Notes under the pieces: model-generated
Databases searched by the model: none
Seen by the model: only the letters and a program-made list of their open reading frames with translations
What the model was told of the DNA's origin: nothing
Shown here: piece by piece, positions 54,731 to 64,000 of the stretch
How positions within the stretch are numbered: the first letter of the stretch is position 1
Layout of the letters: each line of letters starts with the position of its first letter
Origin: Selaginella moellendorffii
Taxonomy: Eukaryota; Streptophyta; Lycopodiopsida; Selaginellales; Selaginellaceae
Direction: 5' to 3'
DNA: 64,000 nt
NCBI RefSeq assembly: GCF_000143415.4
Contig: NW_003314289.1
Span: 1,668,820-1,732,819 of the forward strand
Translations under genes and position numbers: made by a program

Positions 54731-57700
54731 ACCACTAGCAAAAGAAAAGTGTGGAGGAAAAGAGAAGAGATCTCTATTGGCGAGCAGACGAGCGAGCAAG
54801 GGTGTTTGGCAGCCTATCTATGCCTAGAGCGTCGCTTTGTGTATAGACTAGAGCGTGTATATGTACGATCCAGTGGAGCGAGCGTGTGTGTTGTATTTGT
54901 AGGTAGTCCACGAGACCAAAAGCCCAGGGAAAAGCACACCGGCAAAGGGAGAAAAAGAGTGCTAGCGTCTTTGACAACAAGCAAGGGATATGGAGTGAAG
55001 TTCTCACTCGCTCAACTCGAGCTCTAACTTATTCACTCTGGGAAGAAAGATCACACACAAGCCTGAGAGACTGGAAGAGAAAGAAGAGATAAAAAGAGAG
55101 GAGTGTTTGAGCGAGGTGTTTACCACAAGGACGGATTTTATAGAGACGAAGGAGGGACCCTTCGTGAAAAATGAAAATAAAAAAGAGAGAGAAAAAGAGC
55201 TCTTTTTTTCTTCTTCTCGTTGCGGTGGGACCGAAGCGAACTAACACCAAACCAAAGTACCACAGACCAAGGACTCGTATTACTCTCTCTCGCTCTCCCA
55301 GCAAAAGAAGGTCGCAATTTTCAAAGGGGGCTAAAACAGCTTTTGGCGAGCTCCGATGAGTGAGTGAGTGAGTGATGAATGAATGAATGAATGAATGAAT
55401 GAATGCAACCGGGGAGCGAGCGAGCGAATTGTTGGGAAATTTTTATACGCGCAAGGAGGAGGAGCCCAGAGAGATTTCCCTGAATCCAAAAACCTCTTTT
55501 GACCATTCAAAGGGAGGAGTCATGGGGGTGTGTTCTTGCTTGGCGAGATCTCGCGCGCAGAGCTAGCTGGGATGTTGGAGGACTGACCGACTTTATAAAA
55601 ACACGCTCTTTTGTTTGGAGAGCATTGTTTATACAATTGAGGAGCGCGAGATGGAAGAAGAAGAAGAAGACGACGAGGAAGAATGAAAACAATGCAGGGC
55701 TTCTTAATGCACAGCACAGATTATGCTGCTGCCAGGAGCCAGTGCGTGCAAATCGCGAAGAAAAACAAACCATGTTTTAGAGAACCCATGACACAAAACA
55801 CCCACCTTTAGCGAGAGATCTTCCTTAGAACTTGTGAACGTAAGAGTCGGGATTTGTTATCTTTGTTTGATCCGGATCTCTTAGGAGATCGAGAGCGAGC
55901 GAGCGAACAAGCGCGTGATCGATCGAGAAAGAGAGAAGGCCGGAAAGGCTCTTGATGCAAAGCTAACATCTCCTCCATGGTTTATATAGTCCCCGTCTCT
56001 TGGAGGCTGGGATATTCGTGGGCGAATATGCTGCTGGCTTGCACAGGGACATGATCATCATCGTTATCAGGCAACAAGGAAGCATTGTTGGAAATTGTTT
56101 CAGTGTTTTGCCGCTGTTCATCCATGTCGTCACGACTCCATCTTCCTCGTTCTCTCTCACTTGCATGGCCCGGCACCAGACACGGACTCGTTCGTCTATA
56201 AACGCCACCGCCACCGCCGCCACAGCCACCGCCAATTTACAAAGTAAAAACTTGTTCCATTCCATTCCTCTCGCCATGGATCGAAGGAGAGAACCGAAGT
56301 TCCACCACCCAAGTTTAAAGGAGGTGGCCCAGATTTACATGCGTAAGACACCAAGCACAAGTTTCTATCTCACTTGATGACCCAAGGTGGCATTTAATGA
56401 CCAGGGGACCAAACCCAAAAGAAAAATAAAAAAAAATTCACTCGGGGAGGCTTTGACTGGTCAACCCATTGACCGCGTAGAATGTACGACACGACCTCCT
56501 CCAAATCTAGGAGGCCTACCGCACGTGAGATGGGCCACTCCGCCAGCCACAGCCAGCCAAACAAATGCCCTAATTACTCGCACTCCGCCACCCTGCAGCG
56601 TGGATTTATGGCAAATGCTTTTGCGCAGCGTCGCAGGAAACACGAAAGGAGGAGTTGTGCAAGCGAGCTAGCGAGCGCCGAGGAGGAACAAAAGTAACAG
56701 CGACTGGAATGGAGAAGGATTGCCAGGAATGCGACCACCATTTTATCTTCCACCACCTTTTCTCTTCTTTGTTTTCTCTGTTTGTTTGTGATATGAACTA
56801 TCTTTTTAAGCATGGTCCGGGGACCCCGGGATTGCATGAGTGATCCACTCAACCGAAATCTCTCCCCGCCTTGTTTGTGTTGCGTTGTTTATTGGTACGG
56901 AGGGCTCTTTCTTTGGGAGACAGGATCCCCGTCCTGGGGATGGATCGAATCTAGCGAGAGAGATTGAATAATACTCCGCAAGCTCTAAAGGGGGGCCAGC
57001 AGCACGCGTTTACAGGATGAGGATTACAGGCTCACCGCAGCTCTGGCCGGACGGGGCTTTGGTGGTAGTTACGGAAACTCACAGAACATTCGTTTGTTTT
57101 GTGGAGAAAATGGTCCTTTTCATCAGAAGCGTAATCTATTCAAGTTATTTTATAAGGTTGTGCAACATGAGATGAACAGAGTGTTGCTGCTGCTGTTGTT
57201 GTTGGGTTTGTGCTGTTGCTGTTTGTCCAATCCAGCCAAGCGTGCAAGTGATGTACCACTGTTGCAATTGACATCGTCCTAGGTGCTTTTTGCACAACCA
57301 CCGTTGACACATCAAATCGTCGCAAAAGCACCGTGCTGTCAGCATGCCACCCAACAACCAGCAAACAATAAGCAGCCACAGCAGCAACCCCCCGCCCCCT
57401 CTCCACAGCGCCCACGCTCGCCTCCAAAAACCTCTAAACTTACAAAACCACTCGGGTGATCAAGCAAAACAGTGGGCTGATCAAGGGCGGTGGAGATGAT
57501 TACGTGAATGATTGGGTTGGCATGCATGATTGGTGGCATAGTATAGCCTAACACGATGTGTGTGAAGCTTGTGTGTGCCAAGCCAGGAACCCCACTCGGT
57601 GGATCCCTTTTCGTTTCTTCCAGTGCGTTCAATGAAATGCACAGTTGATTCATGAGTTTGCACAGCCCCCACCGATGGATGGATGGATGAACGCTCGCCA

Positions 57701-59530
57701 ACGACGTGATAGCTATCTTGTCGTATAGCGAGTACGGCACGACGGGAATTGGAGTGCATTGAAGCATAGCGGAGGAACAGGCCGTACCATATTCTTCCTG
57801 TCTATGTGGGTTTTGTTGTTGTTGTTGATGATGATGATGAAGAAGCGGGATGCTTTTTGGTAATAGTACTAGTTGCTTTGCTGCTGCTGGCTGCTGCTGG
57901 CTGCTGCGGCTGGCTGCTCTGGTGCTGTCGCTGCTGCTCTCGCTATACGCCGATTTTTTTACACAGTGGTGGTGTGTGTTTTTGTGGTTGGCTGGTTTTT
58001 ATGAGGGGGAAAGATCGGCCGGCCCAGACGTGGAATCTTGAATAGTCGCGTTCGTCCAAGTGTTGTGCTTTCTTATGTGAGGCTCTTTAGCAGACAAGTC
58101 TTGCAAGGCCAGCCAACAAAGCGATGTCTTTTACGCATTTGGAAGTGGGGGAAATGTCTGGCTGTGCCGGCAGAAAAGACGGGGCTTGTCGGGTGTGTAC
58201 CCAACGTGCCCAGCTGGTCTGGCAGGGCAGGCCCCGGGCAATGGACCCCCTCGCTCGCCCATGAACCCTATTCGCGCCCTCGTCGCCTCCGCCACCTTTT
58301 GTTCTAATGCGGGTCAACCCCCTGTGGACATTGTTGAGATTCCGCGGGGGCGCAATTTGCTGGTGGAGGAGCAAGCAAGCACAGAGAAACATGTAGATGG
58401 CGCAGTAACTTGTGTGTTGTCCTGTCTCTTTGACCCCGTGATCTTGTACAGCTTCGTCGATTCGCAAATCACCTCTTGCGGAGGGGAGAATCTTTGAGTT
58501 TTCGCGCTTGGCGGTTGCTTGGAACTCTGGATCTTCTATTGCGACGAATTCTCTTCTCTTTCTAAGTTCCTGTGCTGGCTACTTGAGAGCCTTAAAGTTG
58601 GTCGTTTTTTTCTTTCTTTTTCTTTCCAGGTTGATGTGAGCTGCCCTTGTTTGATCCGAACCGAGCACATCGATCCATTCGGGCTCGAAACTTCTGGGCG
58701 CGCACGAAAACGATGTGAGAGGGGAGGAGTAAATTTGTGCTGTGCTCCCTCACTTTCTTCGCCTTGATGGCGTCGAGGAGAGTACGGTGGTCCTGCATGT
58801 CGACGGCCGAAAGCCGACGTGCAGAGAACTAAGGAATCACGCCTTTGAAACTCAGCAAACTCACCAGTGCCAAACTTTTTCTTACACACACAATGGCTTA
58901 ATGTTACGTACCCGGAACAACAAAGAAGTCATCCCGCCATGGAATCGTCCCGTACGTAGGTACGGACCCCTGAAAGAGCAACGTTTTAGCGGCGTTTTGA
59001 GGAAGTTCCTCCGCAGTTCGAGTTGATCACGCTGTACGTTTGCCCCCGCCCCCCCCCAACATTGACTCCGCATCCATAGGCCTGCTAAGTTTAAGCCGTC
59101 GATCGACACACGACTCTTGTGGATTCCATTGGAAAGGAGTGAAAAAGTCCAATGCTTTTGTTTCTCCACGATCACCGATCGGCTAGTGGGCCTTGATCCC
59201 CCAGGGTCCATGTCTAGCTGTGTCAAACACGATCAAAGGCTTACGAATCAAAGCAATATCCGCGGACAAACGAAAGTCTCCCATTCCAAAGTTGAATCGC
59301 GAGCATTCGCTTGCGCATGGCTTCGGTCATTCTCAACACGTGGTTTGGATCTAGATTGTTTGGAAGTCAAGATTGGAGAAAGGTCAGAGCTTTTTACGTG
59401 CTAAGTGTCAATCCAATGCTACAACTTGCAAGGCTAGCATTTGCTGTAGCCTAAAACTCATGTGTACGTGCCAACTTGAAAGATGGCCATGCATGGCATT
59501 TGCTGTAGCCTAAAGCGTCCGCACGTGTTT
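54731..59530. other. Long intergenic region, no gene seen
   Basis: About 4.8 kb without a credible gene on either strand. Notable are simple repeats: (GAAT)7 at about 55376-55405, CTG-rich runs at about 57183-57212 and 57880-57940, GATGAT at about 57824-57842, and a 59 bp-period repeat of gcatttgctgtagcctaaa at 59437 and 59496. The frames present are short and mostly follow simple repeats. It is not clearly transposon-derived. Confidence 0.5.
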
Positions 59531-59549
59531 AGTGAATAAGTCGTCCATC

Positions 59550-61160
59550 GTCCTTCGCCGGTGCCGAACTCTTCCACAGCTCAACTAGATCCACGCCGCG
59601 CTCATCATCGATCGAGACCACGATGTGGTCGTTGCCAATCTCCTCCTCCAAGCCTACGCCGACGATGCTTTCCATATCTTCCTGGCGATGTGGCAAAGGA
59701 ACGTCTTCTCCGGTCTCTTGGAAGAGGCGATTATCCTGTTCGCGGGAATGCCCCACCGGGATCCGGTGTGTTGGAACGGGATGATTAGGAGCTCCAGCCC
59801 GGATTTCATTGCTAATCTCTTCCTCAGGATTGTGGCAATGATCCGGAATCGCGGAGGCGATGGAATTCTTTTGGGGATGCCAGATCGTAGCGAACTGTCC
59901 TGGAATCTAGCAATCGCAGCAGTTGCCATTAATGGGCAAATTTCTGCAAGCGTTTCTTTCCTTTTTACGATGACAATGTGGAGTTTGATTGCTTTCAACA
60001 CGATCCTCCACTCTTGTGTTGCGCACTGCAATTACGACTCAGCGCTTGATCTCTTGAAAAAAATGCCAATTGTGAATGAAATCTCAGGCAGCGCTGCAAT
60101 CACAGCATTGCCGCCAAGGGGCAAATGGATAGCGCTTGCGCAATGTTTTGGGCGATCATCCAGCGGAGCGTGATGCTGTGGATGACCATGGCTGTCGCAC
60201 TGTTTCGTTTCGAACGCATAGATCTTGGATGGACTGTTCGCCGCTGTGGACAAGTTCTTCCTGGAACTCGTTTCTTCCAGCAAGTGCCAGTAGAGGGCAT
60301 CTTGTTCCAGATCTTCCCGAGAGGATTTTCAAGGAGCTGCTTCCTGCCAGAGATTTGATATCGTGGAACACGATACTGATGGCGCTGTGCGATCACCAAC
60401 GCGTGGACCGAGAGTGGCGATCTTCGGAGGAGCTCCAATGTGGGGTCTTGTGACCTGGAACACGATGCTCGGGGCATCGGGCGAGAGGATGACGACGATG
60501 TTCGATTCGATGCCACAGAGAGACGTGATCTCCTGGACCGTTTTGATCACTACGGCCTTGGCGCAATCGATCTTCGAGAAGATGCCGCAGAGGAGCGTCG
60601 TGCCGTGGACAGCAATGATCCAAGCCTTTGCCAATCGAGGGGATTTGCATCGAGCGAGAGATTGCTTCGAGCAAATGCCCGAGTACAATCTGGAACGCGA
60701 TGATCCACGCGTGTGGAAGCGCTGGGATGATCGCGATCGCGACGAGATCTCGTGGAACACTGTCCTGGCAGCACTTGCCAGCGATGGAGATCATCATCAC
60801 TCGAGGGCATGTGGATGAAGCTTCGTGGCCGTGCTGCTCGGCCGATCACGCCACCGGCGGCTTGATTCTCGACGAGCATGGGTTTGGATCACAGGTCGCC
60901 ACGGCAATGCCCTGGGCCAGATCCACAGCTCTTCCAGCGACTGCAATCCATCCATCCCAATCCGGCGCTGTGGTCCGTTCCACAAATCGATCGCGCTGGG
61001 CATTGCCTCTGATGGTGTCACATTCTTGGCGCTTCTCCCGTGCTGCGGTCACACGGGTCTGGTCGATCGAGGCGTGGAGCTGCTGCGGTCCATGGCGGGC
61101 AATTTCGGGGTTGGCTGTGCTGGATCTGCTGGGGCGGCAGAGTAGAAGGAGCCATGAGCG
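59550..61160 (+). pseudogene. Decayed PPR gene
   Basis: PPR-type motifs occur in all three plus frames, separated by stops and shifts: IILFAGMPHRDPVCWNGMIR (about 59730), GMPDRSELSWNLAIAAVAIN (59875), DLLKKMPIVNEISG (60047), TTMFDSMPQRDVISWTVLIT (60490), FEKMPQRSVVPWTAMIQAFA (60575), DEISWNTVLAALASDG (60743) and near the end SDGVTFLALLPCCGHTGLVD (61008) and RGVELLRSM. The last two belong to the C-terminal PPR/E transition, so the gene was once full length. No intact product is possible. Confidence 0.85.
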
Positions 61161-61247
61161 CTGCCGTGAGCCGGGCGAGTGGCTGCAGCTCGGGACGATG
61201 CTACAAAGCCCTAACGTGTAGAACCCTAATTAGGGTTCTTGCGGGCG

Positions 61248-64000
61248 ATGGAGAAGCGGATGCTGCTCCTCACGCTGCTCGTGCTGCTGCTTCTGGGATC
61301 GATCGACGCGCAGATCTCCAAGCCGATTGCTCACGACTCCAATGTGGAGGAGAGCGTCAAGCAGAACAAATTCCGCAGCCGCGAGGCCAGCGACGATCTT
61401 CTCGGCTATCCAAACCTGTGAGTACTTTTTTACCTCGCTTTCTTGCTTAGCTGCATTCCTTGATCGATTGGAAATTTTCCTCTTACCAATAGTTTTTTTT
61501 TTTTCCCATCTAGAGACGAAGAAGCTTTGGCGAACACGCAGTGTCCGAGGAACTTAGAATTGCGATGGCAGGCAGAAGCGAGCGCAAGCATCTACGCTGC
61601 TCCTCTCATCGCAGACATCAACGGGTGAGTATCCTTGTTTCTTTCTCTTGATGCGAAGAAAACTGTGGATTGATTTGATACAAGGGATGGGAAACTGGAC
61701 ATTGTTGTGCCGTCTTTCGTTCACTACCTCGATGTTCTTGAAGGAGCAGATGGGGAAAAAATGCAAGGTGTGTTGAGTCGTGGAGCTTGATGGTGCTACT
61801 GATTTATGCTTGTCCTCGCTGCTTAGGATGGCCGGCTTATCACCAATCCACAGTGCATTCCAGTCCCTTGCTTTACGATATTGACAAGGATGGATATAAG
61901 GAAATTCTTTTGCCGACTTACAACGGAGAAGTTCTTATGTTCCGGTAACTTGAAGCAAAAGTTTGAAGCTCAAAACAAGTTTTGCTCTTTTTTGCTTTGT
62001 CAAGTTCGTCGGGCTATCCGATAAATGAGAAGATCACAGTTCCAAGGTTACGGGTTCGAAAGGACTGGTATGTTGGATTGAGTCCTGACCATGTGGACCG
62101 ATCTCATCCTGATGTTCACGATGATGGTTTAGTGATTCCTTCTCCTCCTGGTACGTATCAATGTCTCTGTGTAAAATCCATTCGCTCTTGTTTAGCTCTT
62201 GCGGCTTGCAGGCGTGTCAAGTGACCACGCGGTAGCGAATGCTTCTAGTACCATCGCCACGAAGGATGGACAGAACGGTTCTAGTACTATCGAGACGAAG
62301 GATGGACAGAACGGTAGCTCTCCCGGCAATGTTTCGGGAAAACTGGACAACTCAACCTTAAGCAACACTCCGGAGACATTGAACGTTTCAGCAACTGCAA
62401 CTGCAGGGAATGGATCGGCTACTTTGAAAGTTAGTGACGTCGCTGAAGCTGGGTCAGAACTTCGCATGGGTACTACAAGTCCGAATAACACGCAGGGAAC
62501 ACAGAGACGGCTTCTCCAACAGGAAGCCACAGCCGGTGACAACCGAGAGAAACTGGAAGCGGATGCAGAGGCCACGTTTGATGTTTTCCGTGATAAGGGA
62601 GGGCTGAGTGACGAGTATGCTTACGATTATGACGACTACGTAGACGAATCGATGTGGACCGATGATCACTGGGTTCAGGCTGTCCACGAAAGGGAAGAAG
62701 ACTTTATCGACATAGACGCACATATTCTTTGCACACCGGTAAGTGTGTCTTGTTTGGTTTTTGGCAGATGGCTAATATTGCCACTGTCTCCAGGTGATTG
62801 CAGACATTGACAAGGATGGAGTCGACGAACTTATTGTTGCTGCTTCCTTTTTCTTTGATCGTGAGTAAGCTCTCCTGCCGCTTTTCAACCTTGCATTTGG
62901 TAGCACAGGTATTCATTCTTTCTTTGCAGGTATTACGAAGCAAATCCTGACTTGCTCAGCAAGGATGTCGATATTAGCAAATACGTTGCTGGAGCCATCT
63001 TCGTTTTTAGTTTGGACACGAAACAAGTCAAGTGGAAAATACATTTCGACCTTAGTACCGATTCTGTGGCGTTCCGTGCGTATATCTATTCATCGCCGAC
63101 GGTAGTCGACCTGGATGGCGATGGATACCTCAGTATCGTAGTTGGGACATCCTTCGGATTCGTTTATGCTCTGCATTACAACGGTAATACTTGGTTTTTT
63201 TTTCTGTTCTCTCGCAGGCCTCAGAAACTTTTCCTTAACTTGTTTTGTTTGCAATCCAGGTATTGTAAGGAAAAACTTCCCGCTACAAATGGGAGAGATT
63301 CACGCCCAGGTTGTTGCGGCTGACGTAAACGACGATGGGAAAGTCGAGATTGTCACCGCTGACACAAGAGGCAATGTTGTTGCCTGGGAGACCGATGGCA
63401 AGCTATTGTGGGAAGTTCATCTCAAGAGTATGATAGCTCAAGTAAGTTTTTGATTCGTTTCTCTAGTTTTTGAAACAAACTTGTCTTTGCAGGCGCCGAC
63501 TGTGGGCGATGTGAATGGCGATGGAATAACTGACGTGGTTGTTCCGACTGCTTCAGGCAACATCTACGTTTTGAAGGGCACCGACGGCTCATATGTTCCC
63601 CCGTTTCCGTTCCGTACGCACGGCCGGATCATGGCTTCGGTGTTGCTACTTGATTTTGGTAACAAGGAATCGGAGCAAGCCGACGTGGTCTTGGTTGCAA
63701 CTTCGTTCGATGGCTACCTGTACATTATCGATGGGAAAACTGGCTGTGCCGACGCAACAGATATTGGAGAAACATCGTAAGCCTCGAGAGCTGCTCGTGA
63801 TTACGTACTGTTTCTTTTTTTCGTTACAGATATACCATGGTTTTAGTGGAGAATGTTGACGGAGGCGACGATCTCGATCTGATAGTTACAACCATGAATG
63901 GAAACGTCTACTGTTTCCAAACCCCAGTGAAACACCACCCCTTGAAGGTATGAATGTGCATTGCCTCGTGTATTCAAAGTGATCTTATCTCCATTTGCAG
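61248..64000 (+). CDS. DEX1: DEFECTIVE IN EXINE FORMATION 1 (DEX1)-like protein, 3' end outside window
   Basis: Membrane- or wall-associated FG-GAP protein needed in Arabidopsis for primexine and pollen wall patterning. It starts [20 protein letters not shown], a signal peptide. Short exons follow: [200 protein letters not shown]. The D-x-D/N-x-D-G loops are the calcium-binding type of FG-GAP blades. At least ten introns of about 50-100 nt. The exon at 62214-62740 is long, Ser/Thr/Asn-rich, and contains a 12-residue tandem repeat. The last visible exon ends at about 63949. Confidence 0.88.
62243..62314 (+). repeat. 36 bp coding tandem repeat in DEX1
   Basis: Two units (62243-62278 and 62279-62314) encode [12 protein letters not shown] and [12 protein letters not shown]. 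They lie in the low-complexity spacer between FG-GAP blades. Confidence 0.9.

Noticed and set aside
54718-56940. A second GAGACA hexamer near 56916 as a further auxin-response element of GH3
   Set aside because: It lies about 2.4 kb from the start codon and a 6-mer is expected by chance at this spacing.
57094-58041. Leucine-rich frames that look like membrane proteins
   Set aside because: They follow CTG/TTG simple repeats and carry no conserved motif.

Overview
The window looks like nuclear DNA of a lycophyte close to Selaginella moellendorffii. The basis is plant-type genes (GH3, OPR, TBL, DEX1, PLS-type PPR), very short introns (about 50-75 nt for FolD and the importin), long PPR genes without introns, and gene islands separated by AT-rich stretches of decayed Ty1/copia and Ty3/gypsy elements. 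The species is inferred. I found no tRNA, rRNA or CRISPR.

Layout. 1-12.7 kb holds three intronless DIT1/PvcA (isocyanide synthase family) paralogs of 516-517 codons: two on the minus strand inside direct copies of a ~3 kb segmental duplication, and one on the plus strand between them. The duplicated flank carries a fold-back made from an aldo-keto reductase fragment and remnants of a P-loop NTPase gene. 13.2-28.4 kb is a gene island: importin-13-like (minus), divergent FolD (plus), an OPR-type ene-reductase (minus), two alpha/beta hydrolases (plus) and a HAD-like protein (minus). A FolD+hydrolase block was duplicated here; each block kept one working gene and lost the other, and a 3.7 kb copia graveyard lies inside the second block. 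28.6-35.7 kb has an intronless PPR gene, a trichome-birefringence-like (TBL) O-acetyltransferase, and fragments of PPR, HAD, NTPase and copia genes. 35.7-48.6 kb is mostly transposon debris, including a gypsy element with ~170 bp LTRs that has lost most of its reverse transcriptase. 48.7-50.2 kb encodes a PUX10/FAF2-like protein that stops before any UBX domain. 52.2-54.5 kb is a GH3 acyl-amido synthetase. 59.5-61.2 kb is a decayed PPR gene. 61.2 kb to the end is DEX1, cut by the window edge.

The most unusual content is the DIT1/PvcA triplet. In bacteria and fungi this family makes isonitriles or N-formyl-tyrosine products, and I know of no described plant isocyanide pathway. Copy 3 is a mosaic of copies 1 and 2, and all three share a short promoter block. 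No P450 or other tailoring enzyme lies next to them, so the product cannot be read from this window.
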